Positions 8,070 to 17,464 are shown, counted from the first letter of the stretch. The stretch is DNA of 43,703 bases from Clostridium tetanomorphum (GCF_017873215.1 NZ_JAGGKA010000026.1:1-43703); one strand, 5' to 3'. The notes: generated by a model not told the origin, from the sequence alone. Translations and numbers: made by a program.

Positions 8070-9893
8070 CTATTTTAATTTCATTACTACTGCTAAAATC
8101 TCTGCTACCGCTTGATACATTTCTACTGGTATTTCTGAATCTAATTCTACCTCATTATATATAAGTCTTGCTAAAGGTTTATTTTCTACTATAGGTACAT
8201 CACTATCTTTAGCCTTTTCCTTTATTTTAATTGCTACATAATCTGCTCCCTTTGCTACCAATCTTGGAGCCGAATCAATACCATCTTTATATCTTAAAGC
8301 TACTGCAAAATGAGTTGGATTTGTTATAACAACTGTAGCATCCGGTACACTTTGCATCATTCTTTTCATAGCCATTTCTCTTTGTTTTTGTTTTATTTTC
8401 CCTTTTATTTGAGGATCTCCTTCCATTTGCTTAAATTCTTCCTTAATTTCTTGCTTTGTCATTTTCATATCTTTTTTAAATTGTCTTTTTTGAAATATAA
8501 AATCTGCTAAAGCTATGACTACCATTATTAAAGTTATTTTAAAGAAAATACTAAAAGCAAACTTTCCAAAAGCCTCTAATAAAATATGAAATCTTAGATT
8601 GTTTAAATTAATTATAGCAGAATAATTGTCCTTTAAGAATTTAAATCCAACATATCCTACAATAGATACTAAAGAAATATCTTTTATTAATTCCACTACA
8701 GTTCTTGCTGAAAACATCTTCTTAAATCCATTTATTGGATTTAGCTTTTTTAAATCTGGCTTCAAAGGTTCTTTTGTAAATATAATTCCTGTTTGTATAA
8801 AATTAGCGAATACTCCCATTATCATTATTGGAAATACCATTGGTAATATTACCATAGCCAATCGCCATATAACTATAAGCGCCAAGTTAAACACATTTTC
8901 ATAAGTTAATTCCATATTTAAAAAACTATTTAAAAAAGCTTCCATAGTATCTTTTAAAATATTTACTGCATATGAACCAAATGAAGATAACATTAAAGTT
9001 GATGCCAACAAGGTTAATGCTAAATTTACTTCTTTACTTTTAGCAACTTGTCCTTTTTTCTTTGCTTCACTTAATTTATGTGGTGTTGCCTCTTCTGTTT
9101 TATCTTCAGAAGCAAAAATAATTATAAATGGTATTGTTTTATAAATTCCCTTAAATGCTTCTGGTAATTCTGAAAAAGCATGCGCTATAATATTAATAAA
9201 TATAGGTAATGCAAATAAAAAACTAGAAAGTCCTACAAGTATTTTTATAGGTAATCCTAAAATCATAACATTTAATTGAGGTACTGTTCTAGCTACAAGT
9301 CCCAAAGTTAAATCTGTTATTATAATTATCAATACAATAGGTATTGCAATTTTCAATCCAATACTAAAAAACTCTATAAATGCTGTTACTACCATTCCAG
9401 CAGTATCCTGTCCAAGTATAAACCTTCCTATATTAACTACTTTAAAACTATTTATTAATTGTAATATAAGCATGTGATGACCATCTACAATAAAAAACAA
9501 TATAAGACTAACCCAATAAAGCAATCTTTCAAGTAAAGTAGCATTACTATTTGAATTTGGATCAAACATGCTCATCATTGAAAATCCTACTTGAAGATCC
9601 ATTAAATTTCCTGCAAATTTTGCTGACATAAAACACAATTCTGTAATGAACCCTAAAGTTAGACCTGTAGTTACTTCACTTACACAAGCTTGTATAAAAG
9701 GAGCAATATTGTTTATATTCACCACGGAATTATATCCAATGCCAGGTATTATTATATAAGCTAGAATTAGTGTAAATCCAACTTTTAATAAAACTGGTGT
9801 TCCTTTTGGAAAAAACACTGGTGTAACAGTATAAAAAGCTATAAGTCTTAAAAAAACTAATATAAGTGCTGTAAAAAATGCTACATTTATCAA
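8070..9893 (-). CDS. fliR: FliR-FlhB fusion, export gate protein
   Basis: One uninterrupted frame of about 607 aa joins FliR (residues about 1-255, five to six membrane helices) to FlhB (from about residue 260, starting EDKTEEATPHKLSEAKKKGQ). The FlhB part has four more helices and the autocleavage site NPTH about 80 residues before the C-terminus. FliR belongs to the FliPQR core and FlhB is the substrate-specificity switch; fusion fixes their 1:1 ratio. Fused fliR-flhB is known in clostridia. A TTG at 9893 (MINVAFFTALIL) sits 6 nt after GTAGGTG, so I prefer it to the GTG at 9902. Confidence 0.95.
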   Translation of the reverse strand: MINVAFFTALILVFLRLIAFYTVTPVFFPKGTPVLLKVGFTLILAYIIIPGIGYNSVVNINNIAPFIQACVSEVTTGLTLGFITELCFMSAKFAGNLMDLQVGFSMMSMFDPNSNSNATLLERLLYWVSLILFFIVDGHHMLILQLINSFKVVNIGRFILGQDTAGMVVTAFIEFFSIGLKIAIPIVLIIIITDLTLGLVARTVPQLNVMILGLPIKILVGLSSFLFALPIFINIIAHAFSELPEAFKGIYKTIPFIIIFASEDKTEEATPHKLSEAKKKGQVAKSKEVNLALTLLASTLMLSSFGSYAVNILKDTMEAFLNSFLNMELTYENVFNLALIVIWRLAMVILPMVFPIMIMGVFANFIQTGIIFTKEPLKPDLKKLNPINGFKKMFSARTVVELIKDISLVSIVGYVGFKFLKDNYSAIINLNNLRFHILLEAFGKFAFSIFFKITLIMVVIALADFIFQKRQFKKDMKMTKQEIKEEFKQMEGDPQIKGKIKQKQREMAMKRMMQSVPDATVVITNPTHFAVALRYKDGIDSAPRLVAKGADYVAIKIKEKAKDSDVPIVENKPLARLIYNEVELDSEIPVEMYQAVAEILAVVMKLK

Positions 9894-9934
9894 GGAAAAC
9901 ACCTACTTTTTATTTAATAATAAATATATAATAA

Positions 9935-10204
9935 TCACTTTACAATATTGGCAATTAAAGCAAATATTCTTTCTGTAAAGTTTACCAATTCATGTAGCAT
10001 CCAACTTCCAGCTAAAAGTCCAACTAAAGCTACTGCAACTAGCTTAGGCACAAAGGTTAAAGTTTGCTCCTGTATTTGTGTAGTTGCCTGAAATATACTT
10101 ATTAATAATCCTATTAAAATAGATATTATAAGTATAGGCGATGCTACCAAAAGCCCTGTGGTTATTGCATCCTTAACTACACCTATTACCATATTTTCGC
10201 TCAT
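9935..10204 (-). CDS. fliQ: Flagellar export protein FliQ
   Basis: 89 aa, the usual FliQ length, with two membrane helices (about 15-40 and 52-75) and the family sequence ISIFQATTQIQEQTLTFVPK between them. FliQ forms part of the FliPQR export pore. It lies between fliP (9 nt upstream) and the fliR-flhB fusion. Confidence 0.95.
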   Translation of the reverse strand: MSENMVIGVVKDAITTGLLVASPILIISILIGLLISIFQATTQIQEQTLTFVPKLVAVALVGLLAGSWMLHELVNFTERIFALIANIVK

Positions 10205-10213
10205 TTAACCACC

Positions 10214-10996
10214 TCATTTAAAACTCATTATCAAAGATTTCACCAACAAATGCCATCCGTCTACCATAACAAATAATAATAATTTAAAAGGTAGTGATAC
10301 CATTACTGGTGGTAACATAAACATCCCCATAGACATCAAAACACTAGCTACAACTAAATCAATTATTAAAAAAGGTATATACAATAAAAATCCTATCTGA
10401 AAAGCTGTCTTTAATTCACTTATTATAAAGGAAGGTACTACTATATATAATGGTACATTATCTTTGGTTATATTTTCTCCTGCTTTTGCCACTTCCATAA
10501 ATAACTTTAAATCCTTTTGTCTAGTTTGTTTTAGCATGAACTCTCTTAAAGGTTTTGCCCCTTCTTCAATGGCCATATTCTGATCTATCTTATTTTGTAA
10601 AAAAGGTTGTATAGCATTTGTATTCAACTTATTATAAACTGGAGTCATTATAAATACAGTTAAAAATAACGCTAGCCCTATAAGCACTTGGTTAGGTGGT
10701 GATTGTTGAGTTCCCATAGCATTTCGTAAAAACCCAAAAACCACAGTAATTCTTACAAAACTTGTCATCATCACTATAAAAGAAGGTAATAATGTAAGTA
10801 TAGTAAGTACTATTAGAATTTTTATATTATCTACGTAATTTTTAGGAGTTCCTGCATTATCCAAAGATATATTCACTCTTGGTATAGGCATATTAGCTGG
10901 AGCAGCATTAACTTTACTTCCTACTAATAGCACTCCACATATTAAAGCTACAGAAATTGCTGTGAAAATTACTATTGCCTTCTTATTTTTTTTCAT
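10214..10996 (-). CDS. fliP: Flagellar export protein FliP
   Basis: 260 aa. The N-terminal signal/anchor (residues about 8-31) is followed by NISLDNAG, then FliP membrane segments with LTLLPSFIVMMTSFVRITVV and the C-terminal FLLYIPFLIIDLVVASVLMS. FliP is the main component of the helical export pore in the basal body. It follows fliO by 2 nt. Confidence 0.96.
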   Translation of the reverse strand: MKKNKKAIVIFTAISVALICGVLLVGSKVNAAPANMPIPRVNISLDNAGTPKNYVDNIKILIVLTILTLLPSFIVMMTSFVRITVVFGFLRNAMGTQQSPPNQVLIGLALFLTVFIMTPVYNKLNTNAIQPFLQNKIDQNMAIEEGAKPLREFMLKQTRQKDLKLFMEVAKAGENITKDNVPLYIVVPSFIISELKTAFQIGFLLYIPFLIIDLVVASVLMSMGMFMLPPVMVSLPFKLLLFVMVDGWHLLVKSLIMSFK

Positions 10997-10998
10997 AT

Positions 10999-11352
10999 CT
11001 ATTCTTCCTTTTTGTTTTTCATTTTTTTATAAAAATCTCTTAAATTATCATATTGAGGTATATTCTTTGAAACTTCTATTTTATAGATTTCTTCATTTTT
11101 TAATTCTGAAATAATTTCTACCTTTCCACTAGCAGAAGATATTACATATACTTTTTCCCCAATCTTCACAATAAGAAGAGAATTTTCCTTTGATAGAGGA
11201 AGCCTATCTAATATTCTCATATATTTACCTTTCTGTATATCTTGAAGTTTTTCTCCTCCATATTTAAGAGAAATATATATAAGAAATATTATAAAGGGTA
11301 AAAAGGCTATTATCTTCACTAAAGTTATAAAAAATTGTAAATTTGTTCCCAT
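10999..11352 (-). CDS. fliO: Flagellar protein FliO (FliO/FliZ family)
   Basis: 117 aa with one membrane helix (about residues 10-28) and a small cytoplasmic domain containing [25 protein letters not shown], typical of FliO. FliO assists assembly of the FliP ring. The family is poorly conserved, so the call rests on this motif plus location directly before fliP. Confidence 0.85.
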   Translation of the reverse strand: MGTNLQFFITLVKIIAFLPFIIFLIYISLKYGGEKLQDIQKGKYMRILDRLPLSKENSLLIVKIGEKVYVISSASGKVEIISELKNEEIYKIEVSKNIPQYDNLRDFYKKMKNKKEE

Positions 11353-11385
11353 TTTTCATCTTCCTCAAATTAAAAGTTACTAAAA

Positions 11386-11904
11386 TTATTGTACAAGTAG
11401 TTCTGTAAAATAAACATTATCGCATCTTCCATTTTCAAACATTTGATTTATCTTATTTAATATTTCTAGTTTTACATTGTCTGTACCCTTTTGTGTAAAG
11501 TCTTTAGATTTTTTTGATCTTAATACAGTATTTATAGCATCTATTAAAATTGGCTTTTTCTTTTCTAATTCTGCAGTTAATTTTTTATTTTCATAACCTA
11601 AAACAACTTTAGTTTTTAAAAATCTTTTTTCTTCTTCATCAGATAAATTAACTAAAAACTCACCCATATCAAAGGTAAGATCAGATACAGCTGGCCTGAA
11701 TCCATTATTATTTAAATTTGCATTATTCATTTGTTGATTATTAATTGATGTGGCTGAATTAGCTGGAATTTGATTTTTCTTATTATTGAAGAGTAGCATA
11801 TATGCAGCAAAGGCTCCTCCACCTATTATGACTACTATTAACAATATGATGATAATTAACTTTAACTTACCACCTTTTTTATTTTCTACATTGTTTTCGC
11901 TCAT
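11386..11904 (-). CDS. fliL: Basal-body associated protein FliL
   Basis: 172 aa. Short basic N-terminus, one membrane helix (about 15-36), an Asn-rich linker, then the periplasmic-side FliL domain with FDMGEFLVNLSDEEEKRFLKTKVVLGYE. FliL surrounds the stator and stabilises it under load. The start overlaps the last base of the motB stop codon, and it sits between motB and fliO. Confidence 0.93.
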   Translation of the reverse strand: MSENNVENKKGGKLKLIIIILLIVVIIGGGAFAAYMLLFNNKKNQIPANSATSINNQQMNNANLNNNGFRPAVSDLTFDMGEFLVNLSDEEEKRFLKTKVVLGYENKKLTAELEKKKPILIDAINTVLRSKKSKDFTQKGTDNVKLEILNKINQMFENGRCDNVYFTELLVQ

Positions 11905-12640
11905 TATTTACCAGTCACCCTTTCCATAGAAACTATTAGTATATTAACCCTTCTATTCTTTGACTTATTCTCTGCTGTATCATTAGGATATAATGGTTTG
12001 AATTCACCATACCCTGCTGCTGTAAATCTAGCAGGATTTTGCCTTTTGGTTTCTACAAAATATCTTAACACATTAACAGCCCTAGCTGTAGATAGTTCCC
12101 AGTTAGAATCATATTTATAATTTTTGATAGGTACATTATCTGTATGTCCCTCAACTACTATTTCATTAGGAAAACTAAGTATAAGTTTATTTAATTTTTC
12201 TAATATAGGAATACTATTAGTCTTTATCTCAGCTTTTCCTACTTCAAATAATACACTATCCTTCAGTTCTATGGCTATTCCTTTAGCGTCCTTTTTCATT
12301 GTTACAGAACCATTTAATTTATTCTTTTGGACGTAATCTTTTACTTTATCATAAAGTTCATTTTCTTTTCCACCAGTAGCAGATCCCATCTTTACTGTTT
12401 CGCCTACAAGAGGTACTTCTCCATTTTTCATATTGAAATCATAAATTGTCTCTCCTGAACTTCCCTGCAAAACACTTTGAAAAGCACTTGCTACCTGTTT
12501 AAATTTCTGAGCATCTACACTTGAGAATGAGTAAAGTAATATAAAAAAGGTTAATAGCAATGTTACAGTATCTGAATAGGTAGCTATCCACTCATTTCCT
12601 GTAAGGCCTCCCCCACTATCTGACTTTTTTTCCTAGCCAT
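11904..12640 (-). pseudogene. motB: motB, flagellar stator subunit, frameshifted in an A7 tract
   Basis: The ATG at 12640 overlaps the motA stop by 8 nt and has GGAGGGG upstream. It opens MARKK but then runs into TAG after 18 codons, because the A-run at 12,625-12,631 has seven bases. With eight (or five) A the frame would read MARKKKSDSGGGLTGNEWIA and continue into the intact remainder. That part holds the helix with the ion-binding Asp (TYSDTVTLLLTFF, residue about 24) and a C-terminal OmpA-like peptidoglycan-binding domain (VEGHTDNVPI, ELSTARAVNVLRYF). The open part alone starts at a TTG at 12560 and lacks the essential Asp, so it would not make a working stator. Restored length is about 245 aa, normal for MotB. 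Confidence 0.85.
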
Positions 12641-13463
12641 TTTCTGATACCCCTCCTTCAGAAGTTGCTGTAGCTGCAAAAGTTTTCCTATCATCTGGAG
12701 ATAAATATGATATTAACTTTTCTTCAACAATTCTTGGGTTTACTCCAGATTGTATAGCAAGTATTCCTTCTAACATCATTTCTCTTATAGCAGTTTCTTG
12801 TGCACTTTTGAATGATAAGTTAGATGCCATTGGATTAAATAATATATTAGCTATTAATGAACCATAGAAAGTTGTTATCAAAGCTTTTCCCATACCACTA
12901 GCAATCTGGCTTGAATCCGAAAGGTTTCCAAGCATCTGAATAAGTCCAATAAGTGTTCCTGCCATACCGAAAGCTGGTGCGTATCCTCCCCATGCTCTAA
13001 GCATATCTGCTCCATCCTTATGTCTTCTCTCCATCTCTGAAATCTCAAGTTCCATAATATCTTTTATAGTTTCTGGCTCCATTCCATCTACAACCATCTG
13101 CAATCCTTTTTTTAAAAATCCATCATTAACTTGGTTTATTTCATCTTCCAAGGAAAGTAATCCTTCTCTTCTGGCTTTTCTTGAAAGTTCTATAAACTGA
13201 TTTATTATATCTATACTAGATTTTTCACTTTCTTTAAATGACTCAATTGTTATTTTTATAAGCTTTTTAAACTGATTAATTGGATAGTTAACTAGCATTG
13301 CACAAAGTGAACCACCTAATGTTATTATTACAGAAGACAAATCCCAGAAAAGTTTTAATTGTTTAAAATTATATTTCGTAATGCTTACCATTGCCATTGA
13401 CCAAATCATCATACCAAAACCAAGTCCAATACCTATAGCTGTCAATACATCTCTTCTTTTCAT
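12633..13463 (-). CDS. motA: Flagellar motor stator protein MotA
   Basis: 276 aa with four membrane helices (two at residues 6-60, two at about 155-215). The cytoplasmic loop contains SRKARREGLLSLEDEI, and APAFGMAGTLIGLIQML marks the third helix region. MotA forms the pentamer around the MotB dimer that turns ion flow into torque. It overlaps flbD upstream (ATGA) and motB downstream (8 nt), a tight translational chain. Confidence 0.95.
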   Translation of the reverse strand: MKRRDVLTAIGIGLGFGMMIWSMAMVSITKYNFKQLKLFWDLSSVIITLGGSLCAMLVNYPINQFKKLIKITIESFKESEKSSIDIINQFIELSRKARREGLLSLEDEINQVNDGFLKKGLQMVVDGMEPETIKDIMELEISEMERRHKDGADMLRAWGGYAPAFGMAGTLIGLIQMLGNLSDSSQIASGMGKALITTFYGSLIANILFNPMASNLSFKSAQETAIREMMLEGILAIQSGVNPRIVEEKLISYLSPDDRKTFAATATSEGGVSENG

Positions 13464-13669
13464 CTCTTAGCTGCCTCCTGTACATTCATTGTAAAAATAT
13501 TATTTTTATACACTAAAACTTTCTTTATTATATCGTCTATAGATTCCATCACAAGATACTTTTTCCCATTAGTTAACGTTATAAGACTTTCTGGAACTGT
13601 CTCTAATTTTTCTATATGTTCTGCATTTAATATGAATTTTTTATGATCTAGTCCCGTAACCTCTATCAC
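13460..13669 (-). CDS. flbD: FlbD-family flagellar protein
   Basis: Small protein of about 69 aa matching the short FlbD family of Firmicutes and spirochaetes (YlzI in Bacillus), with VTGLDHKKFILNAEHIEKLE and VMESIDDIIKKV. This is not the unrelated Caulobacter FlbD activator. The biochemical role is unknown. The GTG at 13669 follows GGTGGTGA at good distance and gives the usual length. An upstream TTG (13687) would add six residues but has no suitable site. The last codon overlaps the motA ATG. Confidence 0.85.
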   Translation of the reverse strand: MIEVTGLDHKKFILNAEHIEKLETVPESLITLTNGKKYLVMESIDDIIKKVLVYKNNIFTMNVQEAAKR

Positions 13670-13750
13670 AATCTCACCACCAAACAAAACTTCAATTAAT
13701 AAATTTCACAGAATAAATATATTCAAATTATTTATTTATTATTGTTTATA

Positions 13751-13819
13751 CCATGACTATCTGCCACAAAATTTAGATGTTATTATTCAAATCAAAATTA
13801 AGGGCAGATTAGTTCATGG
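13751..13819 (-). promoter_or_regulatory. Long inverted repeat between flgE and flbD, probable mRNA stem
   Basis: CCATGACTATCTGCC (13,751-13,765) and GGCAGATTAGTTCATGG (13,803-13,819) pair over 15 positions with two single-base bulges around a 37-nt loop. In the leftward transcript the stem lies just after the flgE stop. No U-run follows, so it is probably not a terminator. It may stabilise the 3' end of upstream mRNA or be a processing site, giving more hook protein than FlbD/MotA. Function is inferred. Confidence 0.6.
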
Positions 13820-13828
13820 ATTAGAAAA

Positions 13829-14827
13829 CTATCTCTTTAAATTAACTAGCTCTTGAAGTATTTCATCTCCAGTAGTTATTATTTTTCCATTAGCCTGAAA
13901 GGCTCTACTTGCTACTATCATTTCAGTAAATTGTTCTGCTAAATCAACTCTAGACATTTCTAACATTCCTTGATTAATATCTCCATAGCCCTTCTCATTA
14001 GTTTCTCCTTCTGCTTTTCCTACACCATCTCTAAACACTGCCTCACCTGAGTTTGATGATCTAGAATAAAGGTTCTTACCATCCTTTGAAAGTCCTGCTG
14101 GATTTTTAAAAGATGCCATTGCTATTTGTCCTAATGCAACCACCTTATTATTAGCTAAAGTTGCCTTTATAACACCATTTTTGTCTACTGAAAAGTCCTT
14201 TATTCTAACTGCTTCTGTATCTGTTCCTACCTTATCTGGTATTATAAGTGGAATCAACTCATCTGTTGCTACTGGACTTTGAGTATTTACATCTGGTGGA
14301 ACGGTATCAATAGTAGGTTTTCCATCTTCATATGTTATGTCTGTTCCTTCTATTTTGTATCCCATAACCCTTAGTCCATCAGAAGTAAGTAATTGACCAT
14401 ATTCATCTACAGTAAAAGATCCATCTCTTGTAAAATTAAAGGATAATCCCTTTGTATCCTCCCCTAAAACATTATCTGTTATCTCTACACCCTCTTCTCC
14501 AACTGGACCTTTACCAACTACAAAATATCCTGCTCCATCCACAGCAAAGTCTAAATTTCTACTAGTAGGCTGCATATTACCTTGAACTACTATAGTGTCA
14601 ATTCCTGCTACCTGAGTTCCTAAACCTATTTGACTTGGATTGGTACCACCTGTATTTGTTCCAGCTCCAGTAGCTTGTCTCATATTTTGGCTTAACATAT
14701 CTTGAAATCTAATTCTCTGAGTTTTAAAAGCCGTAGTTCCTACATTTGCTATGTTGTTTCCAATAACATCTAATTTTACCTGATTTGCCTGAAGCCCACT
14801 AATTCCTGAGTACATTGACCTTAACAT
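13829..14827 (-). CDS. flgE: Flagellar hook protein FlgE
   Basis: About 332 aa. N-terminal MLRSMYSGISGLQANQVKLD with NNIANVGTTAFK, central FAVDGAGYFVV, and C-terminal EMSRVDLAEQFTEMI and SRAFQANGKIITT, the hook-protein variants of the rod/hook motifs. FlgE polymerises into the universal joint of the flagellum. I chose ATG 14827, with GGAGG 8 nt upstream; a TTG at 14842 belongs to the ribosome site. It is shorter than enterobacterial FlgE, with a reduced central domain, as in many clostridia. Confidence 0.94.
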   Translation of the reverse strand: MLRSMYSGISGLQANQVKLDVIGNNIANVGTTAFKTQRIRFQDMLSQNMRQATGAGTNTGGTNPSQIGLGTQVAGIDTIVVQGNMQPTSRNLDFAVDGAGYFVVGKGPVGEEGVEITDNVLGEDTKGLSFNFTRDGSFTVDEYGQLLTSDGLRVMGYKIEGTDITYEDGKPTIDTVPPDVNTQSPVATDELIPLIIPDKVGTDTEAVRIKDFSVDKNGVIKATLANNKVVALGQIAMASFKNPAGLSKDGKNLYSRSSNSGEAVFRDGVGKAEGETNEKGYGDINQGMLEMSRVDLAEQFTEMIVASRAFQANGKIITTGDEILQELVNLKR

Positions 14828-14914
14828 ATATAAAACCTCCAATTAATCCTTTTAAATTTCTGTTTTGCTTCAATCCTTCCACAAAACTAGGCCTCCTAAT
14901 CTTTTAGGTCCTGC

Positions 14915-15310
14915 CTATAAAATTACTAATCCATCAATATTAGTAATTATGTTACCTTCACTATCATTTTTATTTAATGCAGTTATAATAGTTCTATTTT
15001 TCATGCTGGTTATTAATGCAATATCCTTGTATAGTATTACACCTTCTTTACAGCCTTTTTCTTCAGCCCTATTTATAGCTGTGTTAATCTTTTTCATATC
15101 AATTTCATCAAATGTTATATTTCTTTCTTTTAATCTTTCTAATGCATGATTTGATATAACAAAGCTTTCATTTTTATTTATTTCTTTCTTTAATATATTA
15201 CTAAAATCTGAAGTATCCCTGCTTTTATTAACTTTATTATTGTTTAAGTTATAATGGCTGTGAAGATCTTCAAAGAACTGTACCTTTCCATTAATAACTC
15301 TATATCCCAT
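14915..15310 (-). CDS. Flagellar operon protein, TIGR02530-like
   Basis: 131 aa. Variable N-terminal half, then a conserved-looking segment SNHALERLKERNITFDEIDM and a C-terminal beta-rich part (ILYKDIALITSMKNRTIITALN). This matches the small uncharacterised protein found between flgD and flgE in many Firmicute flagellar operons (TIGR02530). Its place here is the same. Function unknown; regulation of hook assembly is sometimes suspected from position only. Start ATG 15310 has only a modest AGTAGGA site. Confidence 0.75.
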   Translation of the reverse strand: MGYRVINGKVQFFEDLHSHYNLNNNKVNKSRDTSDFSNILKKEINKNESFVISNHALERLKERNITFDEIDMKKINTAINRAEEKGCKEGVILYKDIALITSMKNRTIITALNKNDSEGNIITNIDGLVIL

Positions 15311-15331
15311 GGCTATTTAATCCTACTTTCT

Positions 15332-15976
15332 CTATACCTGAATATTATTATCTACTTTTTTATCGTTGTCAGTTCTATCTTTATTAACGTCTGTTTCTTT
15401 TTGTGAATCTTTTTCCTCTGCTGGAGGTTGTGTAATATTTTCTTCAGAATTTACAAGCTCAATGACATCTTCCATCCTAAACTTTTTAATAATAGGAACC
15501 ATATTTCCATCCTCATCCTTTTCTTGTCCAACTGCTACGTTAAGTGTTATTGCCTCACTATCTTTAGAAACTCCTGTAACTTTACCCACATATAAATTAC
15601 CATTTTCATTTACTCTATTTAACATTACAGACTTGCCTATTAAAGATGATGCACCTACAAACCTAATATTAGTATTTAAATTTGCCATCTGCTCTAGTCC
15701 TGCAAATTGAGCCATTTGAGATACAAACTCAGTACCATCCTTAGCATTAGTTGGATCTTGATGTGAAAGCTCTGCGGATAATATTCTTAAAAATGCATTT
15801 TTATCCATGCCTTCTCCTGGCTGAACAATCCTAGTTCCTCTAGCTGTAGCACTAGCACTACCAACTTTTTTATTAATACTGTTCTTATCATTAGTGTTTT
15901 TATTATTAGTATTTTTATTACTACTATTTGTATCAGTAACTTTTGGTGTATTAGTTATACTCATATCACCTGCCAT
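15332..15976 (-). CDS. flgD: Flagellar hook assembly protein FlgD
   Basis: 214 aa. A low-complexity Asn/Lys-rich N-terminus is followed by the FlgD core MDKNAFLRILSAELSHQDPT, GTEFVSQMAQFAGLEQM and ASSLIGKSVML, then a beta domain and an acidic, Lys-rich tail. FlgD caps the growing hook and is shed when hook length is reached. It lies between fliK and the TIGR02530-type gene, as in Bacillus-type operons. Confidence 0.94.
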   Translation of the reverse strand: MAGDMSITNTPKVTDTNSSNKNTNNKNTNDKNSINKKVGSASATARGTRIVQPGEGMDKNAFLRILSAELSHQDPTNAKDGTEFVSQMAQFAGLEQMANLNTNIRFVGASSLIGKSVMLNRVNENGNLYVGKVTGVSKDSEAITLNVAVGQEKDEDGNMVPIIKKFRMEDVIELVNSEENITQPPAEEKDSQKETDVNKDRTDNDKKVDNNIQV

Positions 15977-15987
15977 ATTTCTACCTC

Positions 15988-17460
15988 CTAAGCAAAAATA
16001 TTTAAATTATTTAAATCATCACTTAAATTTTCTGCATCTCCTATTTCATTTAATGATTCTATCTTTGTCTCTTTATTTCTTCTATTATCATTGTTACTGC
16101 TTTCTTTTCCCTTTCCCTCTTTATCTTTAAAGAAGGTAGTATCTTCATATAAATTAAGTGTGAAATTTTGAATTTTTATATCATTATTTTGTAATTTATT
16201 TGTTATGTCACTAATGTTAGCATTTAACAAATTAAATGCTTCTTTGTTATTCGCTGTAATATTAGCTTTCATTTTTCCGCTTTCCATTGTTATATTTATA
16301 ACTAGTTCTCCTAATTCTTTAGGATTTATTTTTACTGTTAAATTTTTCATATTATTTACTTCCATATACTTAACAGCTTTCACAACATCAGCTCCAACAG
16401 TCTGTTTGTTTATCATAACCTCTTCTATTGATGGTACCTGACTTTGTTGAACATTATTTAAACTATTAAATTGATTTATAAAATTCACTGCTTTAGTAAA
16501 CTTATCATTTTTATCTTGTCCACTAATGCTTTTCAAAATATTCTCTTGTTGAAAATTGCTTTTATCTTTACTAAATTGTGAATTTTCCCCTGCTTCTTTG
16601 TTATTCTTATTAGAAGATAATCTTCTTAAAACATTAGTAACTTCCTCTTTTGTATGAAGAACCTTTTTATCTTCTCCTTGCTCTGATTGTAAATCATTTT
16701 CTTCTTTTAAAGAATTGAGTATTTCTTTTTTTATAATACTCATTATATTATTTACAGGAGAATTATTATTTTCTTTTAGTGTTTCATTAAATAAGTTTCC
16801 TATTTTCTCTTCTAAAGAAGCTGCTAATTGCTTAATTAAAGGTAATTCTTTATTATCTTTAACTACTTTATCTAAATAAGAATGAATTTCCTTTTTTACG
16901 TTTAAAATTAGGTCATTATTTTGTAAATTTATATTTTTATCCTTAGAACATAGGTCATTTATAGCGTTTGATACTACATTACTAATGCCTTGTCTTAAAT
17001 CTTTTAATTCTATAGCATTATTGTTCATATTCATTAATTGCTGAATTAATAAAATTAACTCATTGATATTCAGTTTACTTAAGTCAATGTTATTTTCAGT
17101 TAATAGTGTTAATAGCTCATTTCCTTCTTTTAAATCTACTTCAGCTATTTTATCTTCAGATACACCTGCCTTTGTTAACAGTGACTTAACCTTCTCTGAA
17201 TCTTTAATGGTTTTATCAACTTCACTTTTCTCATTACCATTAGTAGAAGATTCATTAGTTATTTTTTGTAACTTGCTATCATCTTTTGCAACTTTTTCTT
17301 GTCCATTTAATTTACAAATATCTTTATCATCCTTTGAAGAAACATTTTTTAAAGTTTTTGTAAAGTCATCTCCAGCAACTTCTTTAAAAACTTTTCTTTT
17401 TTCTGTAACTTTTTCTTTACAAGTTATATTGTTCATTAATGATAATACACTGTTTTCCAT
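15988..17460 (-). CDS. fliK: Flagellar hook-length control protein FliK
   Basis: 490 aa. The long N-terminal region is rich in Asn, Lys and Glu with little order. A C-terminal Flg_hook-type domain lies at about residues 370-440 (LTVKINPKELGELVINI, FTLNLYED). FliK measures hook length and triggers the FlhB specificity switch; the sequence of the ruler part varies freely between species. Followed 11 nt later by flgD, preceded 4 nt by fliJ. Confidence 0.85.
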   Translation of the reverse strand: MENSVLSLMNNITCKEKVTEKRKVFKEVAGDDFTKTLKNVSSKDDKDICKLNGQEKVAKDDSKLQKITNESSTNGNEKSEVDKTIKDSEKVKSLLTKAGVSEDKIAEVDLKEGNELLTLLTENNIDLSKLNINELILLIQQLMNMNNNAIELKDLRQGISNVVSNAINDLCSKDKNINLQNNDLILNVKKEIHSYLDKVVKDNKELPLIKQLAASLEEKIGNLFNETLKENNNSPVNNIMSIIKKEILNSLKEENDLQSEQGEDKKVLHTKEEVTNVLRRLSSNKNNKEAGENSQFSKDKSNFQQENILKSISGQDKNDKFTKAVNFINQFNSLNNVQQSQVPSIEEVMINKQTVGADVVKAVKYMEVNNMKNLTVKINPKELGELVINITMESGKMKANITANNKEAFNLLNANISDITNKLQNNDIKIQNFTLNLYEDTTFFKDKEGKGKESSNNDNRRNKETKIESLNEIGDAENLSDDLNNLNIFA

Positions 17461-17464
17461 TTTT

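Noticed and set aside
11904-12560. motB as a shorter intact gene beginning at TTG 12560
   Set aside because: This start has no ribosome site and removes the ion-binding Asp and half of the only membrane helix. The true start is clearly the ATG overlapping motA.
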